From assembly GCA_034440575.1 (NCBI GenBank), contig JAOTOL010001599.1, forward strand, positions 2,016,501-2,080,500: a DNA stretch of 64,000 nucleotides, in the 5' to 3' direction. The notes beneath the pieces were generated by a model. The model saw only the letters and a list, made by a program, of their open reading frames with translations, was not told the DNA's origin and did no database searches. Below are positions 11,318 to 24,201 of this stretch, one piece after another. This DNA comes from Imbricaverruca yamaguchii. Lineage: Eukaryota; Arthropoda; Thecostraca; Neoverrucidae. Both the position numbers and the translations under genes were made by a program. The stretch's first letter is position 1. Every line of letters begins with the position of its first letter.

Positions 11318-11895
11318 CCCCCGCGGACCCAGGCAGCTCACTGCAGCCTCGTGCTGGTGCGATCCCCCGCGGACCCAGGCAGCTCACTGCACACCCGTGC
11401 TGGTGCGATCCCCCGCGGACCCAGGCAGCTCACTGCACACCCGTGCTGGTGCGAGCCCCGCGGACCCAGGCAGCTCACTGCACACCCGTGCTGGTGCGAG
11501 CCCCCGCGGACCCAGGCAGCTCACTGCACACCCGTGCTGGTGCGATCCCCCGCGGACCCAGGCAGCTCACTGCAGCCTCGTGCTGGTGCGATCCCCCGCG
11601 GACCCAGGCAGCTCACTGCACACCCGTGCTGGTGCGATCCCCCGCGGACCCAGGCAGCTCACTGCACACCCGTGCTGGTGCGATCCCCCGCGGAGCCAGG
11701 CAGCTCACTGCACACCCGTGCTGGTGCGAGCCCCCGCGGAGCCAGACAGCTCACTGCAGCCTCCTGCTGGTGCGAGCCCCCGCGGACCCAGGCAGCTCAC
11801 TGCACACCCGTGCTGGTGCGAGCCCTCGCGGACCCAGGCAGCTCACTGCACACCCGTGCTGGTGCGAGCCCCCGCGGAGCCAGGCAGCTCACCGC
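11318..11895. repeat. 46-bp minisatellite, about 12.5 copies
   Basis: AGGCAGCTCACTGC recurs at 11331, 11377, 11423, 11468, 11514 and 11560 and so on, giving a 46-bp period with one 45-bp unit. Units alternate between two variants (GCAGCCTCGTGCTGG and GCACACCCGTGCTGG) and are otherwise nearly identical, so the array is young. Because 46 is not a multiple of three, all three + frames stay open across the array, producing overlapping long frames (to 280 codons) that I do not treat as genes. Confidence 0.95.
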
Positions 11896-11929
11896 AGATT
11901 AATCAGGTACGTCTGCAGCCAGTCTGCAG

Positions 11930-12330
11930 CGTGGACGCCGACGGATATCCGGCCAGGCAGCGGCACCAGGCCGTCTTATTTCGGGCGCGCACCGCCACCC
12001 CACGCGACAGTTGGCCGCCTGACAGATGGCCTAAATCTCTGTCGCTCTGGCCCTGTGGCGTCGCGTGGCGCGCCGCGCTCCTGCGCCAGACGGGCAAGAG
12101 TTGGGCCGATGAAAATTGATGAAGTGGTGCGTGGAGTTAATGGATTCTCTTCAGATCGAGAACGGTTCACGCTGGATTCCAATAATTTGGTCATTAGCCG
12201 TGGCGGGCGAAAAAGGCGCGCAGCGCCTGAGGGCCAGCCGAAAACACTGCGGCCGTTGCGGGCCGAGACCGGCGCCGGGCGCTGAGTGGTGGCCAGCGTG
12301 GCAAAGACGGGCGTGCGCATGGTGAAGCGA
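11930..12330. other. GC-rich island with a TGACAGATGG motif
   Basis: CpG-rich segment directly after the 46-bp array. It has TGACAGATGG at 12020-12029, a TALE-homeodomain (Meis/TGIF-type) half-site followed by an E-box-like CAGATG. The same ten bases recur in the island at 13.9-14.2 kb. Candidate regulatory DNA; no protein motif was found. Confidence 0.35.
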
Positions 12331-13574
12331 CTATTGAACGTGACGGGGACAGTGGCCTACCGGAGAACAGGTTAGCACCTGGGCTGAAGGAGCTATTGAG
12401 AAAAAGGTGCTCGGAGCTAGACAGCAGACGACGCAATATCGATCGGAGTCTGCAAAATTGGCCAGACGATGGTGTGCCAGTTTCGGTCAGATTGAAATGC
12501 ATCGTAGGTGACACAGACACCATGACCTCAGCTGCTCGAGTGTCTCGTGGCCAGGTTTGCCTGCTGGATCATCACCGACACATTATCGCTGACATATTAT
12601 CCAGATGGCCAGGCCGCTCAGCAGCCCGGAGACAGCTTCGGGGAATCTCATTAGCGTAATAGCAGACATTCCACATTCTTTCGGTGGACAAGAGTCATCC
12701 GAATCTCGCTGTTTCTCGTCCGTCAGCATATAGGTACGTGAAGGTATATTTAATGTTGCAAACATCATTATTGCGATATCTGCACGGCATCAGGCACATT
12801 GTCGGGCTACGTGTAAGGACGCAATTGATCTATAATTTATAATGACGCTCTTTGTATCACACTTGTAGAAGGAAGATAATGTTCAGATCCATAGCGTAGC
12901 ACTTATTTACAAGTACTTGTAATGGCACTTTAGGTAACTAACTTTGTTAGATGCGAACTTTGTTTAATGATATCATCTGGAATAGGAAATTGCTTCGTGG
13001 CATGAACTTGGAACTCTGAATTAAATATACCACCAAAAATGCTCACAAGAGTATCGGTGGTAAACCGTAACATCGATGATTGTGAACTGTATTGCATTGT
13101 ATTGTATTTGTATTGTGGATTGAAAATTTACGTAGCATAAATACCATTTTGCTGCCAAATGCATTTTGTGGGCTTAGCTGCAAAATGAGCACACAACTCA
13201 GTTCTTTAATGCAAATGTTTGTTTTCCTTAGCTGTGTTTTTGGTACAACGTTGGCAACGTAAAATCGCATTTTCCTAGCTGGCTTCATGATAATGAACTT
13301 GGTAAATTCGCCGTGAATCAGAATATCAAAATCCATTCTCATTCAACTTCTTTCTTGACTTGAATTGATGCAGATAGAGTGCATGAATCATGCGCAAGCT
13401 TGACCGCCATGTACTTTAGTACGTGCAGCAAGCTGCCAAAAGCTGATGATATGGACATTGGGTCTGGGAGACGAGAGAGAAATCGCCCTCAGTTTGTCAC
13501 TTGTATTGGAGGACAGGGGAGAGAGCGAGAGGACGTTCAGAACTCTACAAAGCTTCGGATCTGACGTGGTCGGG
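12331..13574. other. Gene-free stretch
   Basis: AT-rich from about 12700. Nothing recognised. Confidence 0.45.
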
Positions 13575-13875
13575 TCAGGTCTGCCCGCTCTCTGGTTCTG
13601 TGGCCGGTGTGGCGAATTACCAGGTCACCCCATTGGCAGGGTCAGGTCTGACCGCTGTGGCCGCTGGGGCGAACCACCAGGTCACCCCATAGGCAGGGTC
13701 AGGTCTGACCGCTGCGGCCGCTGCGGAGGATCAGCAGGTCACCCCATAGGCAGGCTCAGGTCTGGCCACTGTGGCCGGTGCGGAGGATCACCAGGTCACC
13801 CCATTGCTGGGGTCAGCTCTGACCACCGTCCGTGCATTGTGGCCGGCGCCGAGGACCAGCAGGCCAGCCCATTGA
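13575..13875. repeat. 57-bp minisatellite, about 5 copies
   Basis: CAGGTCACCCCAT recurs at 13621, 13678, 13735 and 13792 (exact 57-bp steps), with GGGTCAGGTCTGACC in most units. 57 is a multiple of three, so the frame from 13446 shows a 19-residue periodic peptide. Each unit has an AGGTCA hexamer. The last unit (about 13850) is diverged. Confidence 0.93.
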
Positions 13876-13899
13876 TCGGGTCGGCACAAAGCGGGCGTT

Positions 13900-14200
13900 A
13901 AGCGGATCACGGCTGGGGCGACCCTCCCCTCCCCCACCCCACCCCCTCACACCCACACACTGGGCAGCGGACGCGCTACCATCTAATCACGCTGACAGAT
14001 GGCAGCGGCAGACGCCCGGCCCCTGAAGGCGAGCTGCGGATTACCGACAGGCTGGTGACGCCTCGCCTCCCTTCAGGTCGCTGGCTGGCTGCGCAGCTGT
14101 GGTGTCTGGCGCGACGGATAAGCCAGCGCGGCCGACAAAGGTGCCGCCGCCGGCTTGGTCAGGTGTGAATGGCCCAATGGCGTGGAGAATGTAATTCGCT
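13900..14200. other. GC-rich island with a second TGACAGATGG
   Basis: Follows the 57-bp array. It contains TAATCA (13984) and TGACAGATGG (13993-14002). The pairing of minisatellite then GC-rich island repeats the arrangement at 11.3-12.3 kb. Candidate regulatory DNA. Confidence 0.35.
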
Positions 14201-14590
14201 CGGCCATCTGTTTCAATGAGTTCGATCGACGCGCCATCCCAGTTCGTTTACTTCTTCTGCTGATTCGATTACTTAATCGAACGCCTGGGCTATCACTGCT
14301 TGTAGGAACAAAAACTGTAATCTAAATATTGTCCCGCAGGGTATGGAATTTGGTTTCGTCCTCGCCCTCGTCCTTTTTTTGCTCAATACCGCCCAAAGGG
14401 TTGTTGTAATGGCCTATGGAAAGCGCTCAAGCTGAAAATTCCAGCACCCTCAAATCCTCATGGTTATCTACTGTATGTCAATTTGAGATTTCAAGTCTGT
14501 GTCAAGTTAAGTCCAAATTACACAATACGATTATGGCTGTGAATAACGAAAACAGCTATGTTTGTACAAATGCTGCGTGTAGCAACTTCG
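14201..14590. other. Gene-free stretch
   Basis: Unique, AT-rich sequence. Nothing recognised. Confidence 0.4.
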
Positions 14591-14598
14591 TGTGTACA

Positions 14599-14796
14599 CA
14601 GAGGCTCAGCCATGATTCTCCCAGCCATAGGCTGGACACGAAAAATATAATGAAATAGAAAGAGCTTACGGTGTGCTTCGAGTCCCAGAAGTTTTTCGTT
14701 TGATGTGGTCAAAATCTCAAAATTTTTTGTTAGATCTCGTCCATTTTAGTCATTAAGGAAGGGGCCTGGACCCCGGACCCCTAGTCTATGCCTCTG
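14599..14796. mobile_element. hAT-like MITE, 198 bp
   Basis: It starts CAGAGGCTCAGCC and ends with the reverse complement of CAGAGGCATAGAC, so the terminal inverted repeats match at about 11 of 13 positions. It is flanked by 8-bp duplications TGTGTACA (14591-14598) and TGCGTACA (14797-14804), seven of eight matching. CA...TG ends, this TIR type and an 8-bp duplication fit hAT-superfamily MITEs. It has no coding capacity. Confidence 0.65.
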
Positions 14797-14804
14797 TGCG
14801 TACA

Positions 14805-17166
14805 AGGACCACAAGTATTGCATAAGATAGGACAAATCGCCATCACTAGGATGTCCTACCCCTTTAGCTTTTGAGCACCAACATGTATATTGGTGCAAAT
14901 TTCGCTCTCCGTAGCGTCGTTAGCTGCAACAAGCACACAATTAAGCAATAGTAAGTCATCATAAACGATGCCTGGTACTAAATCTGACGGCTTAGAAATG
15001 GTGTGTTGATGTGTCCCAGCTTCATTCTCATTATTTTGTTCGGCAATTGATTCTTGACATCGCTTCTGCTTTTTCGAGTTGCAAGAAGGGCAAAATTGTC
15101 TGCCTTAATTAGCCAGAAAACGTCTGCCTACTTAAGACCTGGCTTCTCATTTTGACATAAGCTAGAGTCCCAAAGTAGAAATTTTGAGAACTTGACATGG
15201 TCTATGACGTCACGTACCTAGAGCCGAAGGATAATGAGTACGCAATAGAATGGACCGATGCAGGGATATCGAGCGCCATTCGTAGTTTCCTGATGTGAGA
15301 ACTGAATCGTGATATCGTTGTTAGTATATGATTTTGATCTGGGTGTTTCCGTCCCCGAAGGAAACTGCGGCGTCAACATTTGCTGAAACCCAGCTTGGCA
15401 GGAAGCAACAGGCCAGTTCACATCATGCCGGGAAGCGTACAATGTTCAAACGATTACTCCTAGTACACCACCTCACATATTCTAAACATTTCATGACATT
15501 ACCAACCTTGGACAGGTGAATTCGGTAAACTGAATGGATCAGCACGCTTTATTCACTTCCCTAGGTACTTAAAAAAAATAAACTACCCAAATCGACTATT
15601 TGACACATGATAATGTTGTGCACGACCTAGTCGTTCAGATATGTAGCAAATACGAGCCACTTTTGCGTTAGCCCGCATGCGTCCTATGAACGTCTAATCC
15701 CATCTCCAAAGCTTTTCAAATTGCATCCACAATTCAATTTTGGTCGCAGTCCATCAGCCCACCGACCCACCGACCCAATCCCGAAACAAGTGGCAGGCAC
15801 ATGTCGGAATGTCCAAAAATTATATATTTACAAGTAGTCCCGGTCTAGCTTGTACGCCAGCTCGTTTCACCTGACAATGATAGGGTTTACTCGCTTGTAC
15901 GGTAAGTGGTTCTGAAATCCAACACCGTTAATGTCCCTGTATTGTTTTGCAGCCAACCTGGCTGATAACTAGCAATACGGCGACAACTTGTGCAACAGTT
16001 TCAACATCAGAGAAAGTAAACATCAGCGCACTATTTTCCAGGTTTATACCTCCAAATCTGTAGGCACCCGTGACGGGCATCCGTTCCAACGTCCACATCA
16101 TTCCAGGGCTACAGCTTACATCGTCGATCGGTCAACCCCGTTTGATAGGTTTGGTTTTTAACACACCAGAGAAAAAGGCCCCAACTCTCCCGCCATAGGG
16201 GGGGGGGAAAGAAAAGGGGAGAGGGGAAAAACCTTTATTGTGAGACGAGCCCCGTCCCCCTTAGAGCGCGCGAGAGTGGGGATCAACCACTCATTGGGAG
16301 GGGTCCCACCTGGTCAACGCCCTAATATGCCACTGGCTGGCATCACCTATTGCAACAAACCGCGAGGGGCGGGGTCCGATTGTAGGACTCTATCTCAGAC
16401 ATGTCCCACATGTGGCTCGGTTGCATTGCACATGTGCGTCACAATCCCATGATGATACACCATCCTCCGACCGGCTGTCGTCTGGCACCGGAGATGACCA
16501 AGCCAAACGTCCGGTCTACACGGAGACTCGAGGTGTCAATCTGCCGACATCGGAGCGGCAGGTGATCGCCGACAGACTGTAATCCGCTCGAAGCCCGGAT
16601 CGCACGATGCATGGGAGTAGTCGCATGGGCATAGGAGCAGGGGGAAGCCGCCTCCCCTCAACTTCAAAGTTATAGGGGCACTGCCTCCCAACCTTGTAAT
16701 GAACTGTGCAGCCAGATGCACGCCTGCGATAATACAAATTTCCCATTTCGGTACGTCGGACACATGTAGAGAAAAAGATCCTGAAATATTAAACCAAAAA
16801 TATATATTCCTGATATTTTGTACCATATATGAGAGCATGACTGTTTACAAACGATATGACGCATAATTATTGATGCGAAAGAGTCATGTATGTCTGACTT
16901 AATCCTTCTCCTCTGCTATTCGTGCGACCGCCAGGAACTTGTCAACAATGTTTGTGAGATTTCTAGGTACCAAGGAAGGGACTTGATTGGTGTGATCGGT
17001 GCAGTTTTGTTGGCCGCTGAAACAAGGCATGCTGAACACCTATTTTGTGATTTTTCGTTTTATGTTTGCTTTGGGGTGTTGCTATCTGTGGAACATGCAG
17101 TGATGTTGGATACGCTCAGGTAGTATCTGCTTGCCTGCACTTTCAAGTGCACATTTATTTCATCCA
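14805..17166. other. Gene-free stretch
   Basis: Unique sequence with short open frames only. There is a G run at 16199-16208, and CATGGGCATAGGAGCAGGGG at 16624, which vaguely resembles a transposon end but has no partner. Confidence 0.45.
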
Positions 17167-17829
17167 GGTGCATTAAAGTGGGCGGGTTTAGGGATACGCT
17201 TTGGACACTCCGAGACAAACTTAGGCCGGCGAACTGCACATTCAAACTGAACTGCCAGGACCGGAGTGAACGGGATGATTGGGGTGGGAAACATTTGGAT
17301 GCTGTGAAGAACATGATGGGAGGATGGTTTATCTTGAGCAATACATAAAAAGACCCTTTGGTACACTTCCGTAAATCATAGACGTACATTTCTGAAAATT
17401 ATTGGGAAGGCACAATATATAAAGACAACTGGGAAGCCAAAATGTATTGGGAGAAGTGCACTATATAGGTTGCCATGTTAAAAGTTGAAATTATGGGCGG
17501 TACACCCAGCATTATTGGGAACGTGCCATCACAAACGTATACAAAGTTACGCATCTGCCACAAATATAGGTAAACTAACGGAAGTAAATTCTGCTTTTTC
17601 CACGGGCCAGACATCAAGACAATAATGTGACCAGGTAGGTGTGAATGACATGCTTGGGGCAGCCAAAATCTTTCCCCAAACAGGACAGCATGATGCTCCG
17701 TTTGGGATGCTTGCTTTACAAAAATGGTATTGCTGTTCTTTGCTCTGGCTTTCTCAAAACTTTTTGATAGTTTCAAGACTTACCCCAAGTTATCATGATT
17801 TGCTCACCGGGTCGGTGCATTAAAGTGGG
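17167..17829. repeat. Pair of identical 16-mers about 650 bp apart
   Basis: GGTGCATTAAAGTGGG occurs at 17167-17182 and again at 17814-17829 in the same orientation. The sequence between is unique. The pair may be the remains of a duplication. Confidence 0.5.
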
Positions 17830-17843
17830 GACCTGGTATCAAG

Positions 17844-17874
17844 ATAGGTTTGAGATGGGACCTCTCAAACCTAT
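17844..17874. repeat. 11-bp perfect hairpin
   Basis: ATAGGTTTGAG and CTCAAACCTAT around a 9-nt loop, at the left edge of the 275-bp repeat block. Confidence 0.8.
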
Positions 17875-17879
17875 CCAAA

Positions 17880-19155
17880 TCTGGTATCAAGCAATAGTTA
17901 GTGGTTAACACTCGACTAACATTCCAAACCGGAACAGGTCAAGGTCAAAAGTTTGACTGAGTTATTCGATATCCTCGCATTTCGTCGCTATGGCTTCAAT
18001 TTGCAGGAAATGGATGTCATTTGTGTCGTGTCTTTCGTGTTCTTTTGTTATCAGAAAGTTGAAATTCAGAAATTATCTTGACGGATCAAGCTTCAAGCCT
18101 ATTTCTCCGGTCGCCTCAACTTTTTCTTGTGGTTTTCGCCCAAGCATACCTGGATCCACTATCAAGCGGCAGCCCGTGGTGAACCCTGGAGTAACATTTT
18201 AAAACCCGGATATGTCAAGGTCAAACCTAAAGGTCAAAGGCTAGTTTGAATTTTCGAAGTCCTCGCGATTCGTCGCTCTAGGTTAAATTTGCACCAAGTC
18301 GGTGTCACTCGACGTGGCTTGTGCCGTGTTATAATGCTACCAAAAACAAATAATTTCTAAGGTCAAAAGTCAAACCGATTTCTTTGATCGCCTCATATTT
18401 TTTTCTTCGCCCTGACCCACCCACATCCCACATCTAGTGCCAAGCAATAGTCCGTGTTGCACCTCACGTAACATTTCAAATCGGGACATGTCAATGTCAA
18501 ACCACAAGACCGAAGGTTAGCTTAAATGGTTGGAAGTCCTCGCGCCTCGTCGTTATGTCTTCAATTGTCATCAAGTGGAGTCATTCGACGTGCCGTGTCG
18601 TACTCTACCAAACTGTTCAGAAATCACATTGATTTTCAATGTCAAAAGTTGAACTAATTTCTTCGGTCGTCCCACGCTTCTTCATTTTCTTCCAAAGCTG
18701 CCGATACTTGGTATCAAGAGATAGCCCTTGGGCAACTCTGGGGTAACATTTCAACCCTGGACATATCAGATTAAGCCTCAAGGTCAAAGATTAGTTTAAT
18801 TTTCAGAGCCCTCGCGTTTCGTCGCTACGGCTTCAATTTCCATTATGTGGGTGCCATTCGACGTGGTTTGTATGGTATCAGAATGTAAAGATATCGAAAT
18901 AATTTCGAAGTGTCGAAGGGTAGGGGTGTTTTTTATAAATTAGGAAAAAAAAAAAAAGAGGGAGTTTTATTTTTTTTTTTTTTTTTTTTTTATAAAAAAT
19001 ATCTTTATGACTTGGCCCCAAAAATGTCATAACCTGCTCGTAGGTGCTCTCTTGTTGTTTTTTTACGTCGCCACCTGGCTTTCCCAATTAAATTCCATTA
19101 ATGTGAGGGTGCCATTCGACGTGGCTTTGTATGGTATCAGAATGTTGAGTTATGT
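17880..19155. repeat. Decayed ~275-bp satellite, about 4.5 copies
   Basis: The block TAACATTyCAAA, a GGACATGTCAAGGTCAAA-type word, CCTCGCGTTTCGTCGCTA, GGCTTCAATTT and GCCATTCGACGTGGTTT recurs in the same order. TAACATT starts at 17917, 18192, 18469 and 18744 (steps 275, 277, 275). A fifth partial copy (GCCATTCGACGTGGCTTTG at 19111) follows an A/T-rich interruption. Copies are strongly diverged, so this is an old array. The first copy holds two abutting AGGTCA hexamers (17936-17947). Confidence 0.8.
18941..19003. repeat. A-run/T-run pair
   Basis: A run of 13 A, a short spacer and a T-rich tract of over 20 T interrupt the last copies of the 275-bp repeat. This could be an inserted poly(A)-type tail or slippage. 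Confidence 0.7.
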
Positions 19156-21350
19156 CAAAATTCGAGGGATTTCAAGGTGGCCTTTCCCAATGGGCGCTTT
19201 TTAAGGCCAGGCGTGTTTACGAGTGGGTACACAAGAAACTTCTCAGAGGGACGCATTTACTCGGCCTGAGGGACGCCACCTTCCACTTGGGAGGTACATG
19301 CCCTCAGTTCCAGTCCATTTAACCTCCCTGGTTGTGATTGCATCTAAATGTGTTCCTGTAAAACAGGGAAGCGTGGGACATGAAATTGCATGTTGGATAT
19401 TTGCTACCATAAAACCATCGTCCAATATTTTATATTTTTCCTGTTACAAGATGGCAACGTTTAACATGCCTACATCATTGTTCTATGGTGATCGTGAGAT
19501 AGGGTCTAGCACGTACGACATGAAACTGGACGTTCATAGATAGCGATAAGTAGTGAAAGTTGCTAATTTTCGTGGAAAATTTAGTTCCCAAAATACCATT
19601 CTTAACAATGGTAAATCTGAAAAATGTAAATACACTTCACATTGAATTGAAGTGTCTGAAAATGGCATTGAAAAATAAGTGGCTGAAATCCAACGATTTT
19701 TGTTTCGGGGCGCAGGGGGGGGGGGAGGCGGGACTAGGTCCCTCTATCCTGTTCAAACTTACAGCGCCCCGGGTTTGTCGTCCAATTTCGAACCCGTGGA
19801 TTCACCCACGGTGTGACCTTTTCTTGGGAAGGGGGATTACCCTGGTGACAGTGATATGGTACGTGAAGCTGGTTATGGGCTACGTTACAATTTGTCTTCG
19901 GATGCACTTATATGAACACAAAATAGTTCTTCCGTCTAAATATATAAATTGTTGGAATCCCACATTTGACGGGAAAATATCACCTCTCGAAATATTCCCC
20001 ACCCAAGCTGCCAAACAATATTTCCTTATTAGCTGTCCAAATGAACAACACCATGCCCTGCCAAGGGATATCGAATCAGGTTGGACAATAGCGTCAGTTG
20101 CTGGGGTGTTGTTTAGTTACATATATGATGCGTGTGACGATTGTGATCGATGTCAGTTTATATCTGTGCGCATGCCAATTTAGCTAATTACAGTGTACCA
20201 TATTAGTGGCGATAACCTAATTAGATTTCGCCGAAGCGGCATCAAAGTCAGTCGATCAATCTCCGAGTTTGCTTGAGCCAAATTCACGGGTTGAAAATGG
20301 AACACTTCAGCGCACGTGCTACTAAGCTAGACAAGCTCCCGTTGGAGGTATTTGATATGCGAATATAAATACAGAGTTCCGTTGCACGAAAGTTATTCTT
20401 TTTATTGACATAGCAATTCTGCACTGTAATTGGTTAACGTGTGGCGCGCACAGAAGAAAAACACTGATAGCGATTACAATCGCCACACACGTCATAGGGG
20501 GGGTAGTATGTAGCCAAATGACGCTCCGGCAAATGATTGCTATTGTGCAGGCTTTATTTTATGCAAACCTACATAAATTGATCACACATCATTTAACAGC
20601 AGAAAAGTGTGCACGTGCTGGAAGGAGCGCATTCTGTTTCATGTTACAATTTCTAACATTTGATCGATAATGCAAGAAGAGAAGCCTTCTTGCTCTCAGA
20701 TAATCACATCAAAAGATGTTTGGTGGAATGAGTTTGCTGAATTTGAGTAAGCTCTGATGAGTTTTGAAAATCTTGGTGAGTTTTAAACGGCACGTGAGTA
20801 TTTCAGCTAGGCAAATTTCCTTAAACACAATAGCTTTCTACGAAATTTACTAAAAGTTAGGCAGCAATAAGAAGAGCATAACTGCGAACACACGAGGCGT
20901 TCCTGCACACACTGCAATGTGAAAGGGAATACGGGTGAGTTGCTCTGATGAGTGTTGTGTTGTGCATTTCTGGCTGCTAAAAGATTCTAGATGGGTTGGC
21001 GCGGTCGGAAAATACATATACTTTTGACATTCAGGAACTGAGGATAATTATTGCACGGTTTTTACCCTTTTCTGGTCAATTCAGTTCCACGCTATTCATG
21101 GTCCCTAGAATGTCGTTTCGGAATGGCCTCCGATTCCCTCTTCGAAATGCCAGATTTAGTTGGGCTGCTTTCTTTCCTAACCAGAACCACAGGCCACATA
21201 TAGCCACCGAACATAATCAGGTAAGCTAATTACCAGATTCCACCGGCCAAGGCGACATCTGTTGCCCTGGACAACATGTCCATTTGGGTCGTCTTCGGAA
21301 GTTGACGACCCCATAGCTCGCACAGATAACAAGACGCTACCCACGCCTGT
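19156..21350. other. Gene-free stretch
   Basis: Unique sequence. A 207-codon frame at 19560-20183 shows no recognisable motif, domain-like periodicity or codon signal and is probably chance. The G run at 19716-19725 is unremarkable. Confidence 0.4.
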
Positions 21351-21359
21351 CTACGGCAG

Positions 21360-21720
21360 CGTGGCAGCCCGCTGCGTGCCACAGTTTTCCTCATTAGCGC
21401 TCTCACCCTTCCGCACAGCGCCTCCTCCCCCGTCCTGTCCCTTCACAAGTGCTGGCGACGCCGGCTTTGGGTTTCAGCCGAAGGGTCAACCCCCTGCAAC
21501 CGGTGCGCGGCGGCCGGGCCGGCGCCCTCCCGAGCGGTGGTGGGGACCGGCGGCCCCCTTGTTTACGCTTGCAACTGAGACGCTGCCGGTCGTCTCGAGT
21601 GACGTGCGGCGGTGATACACCAGCGCACACCCCCTGTACCCCGCTCCCCTCTCCGGGCCCCGTGCGGCGGCCTGCCAATGACCCGGCCGGTAGCTGCGCG
21701 GCGACGCATCTCGGCCCTGC
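21360..21720. other. GC-rich island
   Basis: G+C and CpG rise sharply, with several overlapping open frames on both strands, none with a known motif. Probably non-coding or an unrecognised exon. Confidence 0.3.
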
Positions 21721-24200
21721 CTCTTTCATCTGGCTCTCGTCAAGTCCCACGTCAAGTGTTGTGTCAACGGCTGTGGCATAGCTTGTGTCTTAGGCTCAGT
21801 GACAAAGGAACTGGGAAGTATGAGCTTGACAGGGTTTCACCAGAAATCACTGTAGAATGTGGGGCGACAGCCATGTAGTAAAGCAGTGTGGTTTTCATAT
21901 TCGGACACTGTCCGGAGGTCTACAGCCATATACCACCAGCTAAAGACCCATCCCAGGCCCATCATTTCGGACACTAACTGGAGATCCACCGCCATGTCCT
22001 ACCAGCCAGAGACTCTTCCCAGACCCATTTTTACTAACTCCTGATTTTGGAATCAGCCAAACATATGCTTAGAGCCTGTTGCAATCCCTCCCCTCATATC
22101 CCGTCGCCTTCCTAAGGTGTTACGGTCACCACAAAAATCGGCTCGCTGACACGCGTCACCGCCCCTCATACCTTTTGCGGCAGACTGTGCCAACCTCAGA
22201 GTAAACAAATTTGAAACTAACATGTCAGGTCACAGACCTATCAGGTCATACGAGGGTGTGTGTCAGGTCATTTTTCGTCGAAGTCGCGAATTATCGGCAA
22301 TTAATCTCACTTATTTCCCACAAATTGTCAATGACTGGCGTGGTATAGTGATTAATAACCCAGCCAACCTGTATCCATGTACCATTGTCATCGTCCCCAA
22401 GTGGCTGTGGATAGCGTGTCACGACCTCCTGAGAATAGTCTTGCTAATGCATAGTCGAACACTTTTCATCCTCACGGTCATGTACGGCTGTCAAATCCGT
22501 CAGCGTTTCAGATACGCTCTGCACTTCCGACATACTTTTCGTCCCCATTGAATGACTGATGTGGCAGCATGGTGGTATACTTCCTCGGAAATGATCGGGT
22601 CATGAGATAACGATTAGCGGTGACGTATGCACACTATGCTTTCCGATTTTGTGATTGTTCCCAATGTTCTGTAAAAAAATCATCATTGGCCAACGAAACA
22701 GTGAACAGGATAGCTCCAAGACACCTTTCCCTAGTAAACCAACATAAAATGCACTGTACCACGTGAAATGCGGCTTCATGACACTGAGGATAACCCAACA
22801 TCAATCTGGCCGCGTGCCAAATAGCTTCCGGCTTCACAGTACACACCAACGCCCAAGGCTTGCTCTCCACATCTTTTGATTTACGGTGTTGTAAGCTTTG
22901 CATCTCTGGTCAAAGATCGATTTGTCGCAAATAAAATCAGTTCGTCACTTATGTCGATCGTCGTATTTTGTGCGGCCTGTGATTTAACCGTCGTATTTTG
23001 TGCGGCCGTACTTGTGACCTTGTCACACACAAATGACCTTGTCTTCTGGGCCATCGAATTCAACACCTCGGCCTTCTCTTTGATCTAGCTCAATCGAGCA
23101 GCAGCATGCTGAGGGAGGGAGTGGGCACTGGGCATCTGATGCTTACTAACGAATACATACAGAGGAACACCAGGCTCGGGTCGACGACAAACGTCGGCTT
23201 AAGCACCACATCCATACATATGCGTGTTGTGGTAGAAGATAACCCAACGCAGAACAACACATAGCCGATTTTCCAAATTAAGAACAGCGAAATGAAACAT
23301 ATTCTGTCACGTTTTCTCACAAAGTGCAACATAGGTCATTTAGGTAAATACTTATTTGAAAAATGTTCCTTGCATACCTACTTCGAGCAAATTAAGTATT
23401 TCATACGAGCCGATCATGTAAGGCGATATCATTTGAAGACATATGAGCAAACACTCCCAAGCGAGGACAATTATCAGGACCTTGGTGTCGATTAACCCTG
23501 GCCTTTTCAGTCAGATCCTCACGCCCTTGGGAGAGAGGATAGCAACCCCCTCAGCTATCCAAATTAAGCGTCGCACGAGAACGAAAGAGGTGTCATTGGA
23601 AAGCTCTCGACGAGTAGGGCCACAAGCTACCCCAAAATTGCATCCCCAAAAGTGACATCACTTGGGGCCCTATGTTCACGATTGACATAATGTTTTTGGC
23701 TCTGGGGAGTTCATTTTGGAGATTTGAAAAAGAAAAGAAAAAATATTGGGAATCAGAAAGAAGGCAAAATCTATGATTGCCCTAAACTTTCAGCCCATCC
23801 AAAAATCAAGATGATAAATTTTAGAAATTCCAACTTTTCATGTTTTAATTTTGTTAATATTTTTCTAATGGGTGGAGTGCACCGGCAAGCGTTCTAAGAT
23901 AGCTTTTCTCATACAAACGCTTACTTTAGCCAGAATCATCGATTTTAGCCCTCATGGGCTAACATGCAAACTAATAAGTGATAAAAAACGAGAAAAAATG
24001 TATCTGTTTTTTTTGCTTCGTTCCTAAAGATACGCAACACCTGAAAAATGCTTATTAGAATATCGCCATTCATTAAAGCGTGACGACTGGATGAACTTTT
24101 CTGGACCTCACCTGAACCTGACTAACTCGTTGAGCCTAGGTGAGCTGACCTAAAAAAATTCAGACGACATGCCAAATTAATATGGGGGAATCTTGCCGAA
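21721..24200. other. Gene-free stretch with small direct repeats
   Basis: CGTCGTATTTTGTGCGGCC occurs twice about 32 bp apart near 22960 and 22991. The block 21880-22030 holds two weak copies of TTCGGACACT-containing text. The remainder is unique; 23700-24050 is strongly AT-rich. Confidence 0.45.
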
Positions 24201-24201
24201 T

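Noticed and set aside
16240..16452. Zinc-binding CxxC protein
   Set aside because: A single CPTC pair in a 70-codon frame is not sufficient.
19560..20183. 207-codon + frame as a gene
   Set aside because: No domain, signal or repeat recognised. It spans a G10 run and mixed sequence, and its length alone is not exceptional in 64 kb of six-frame sequence.
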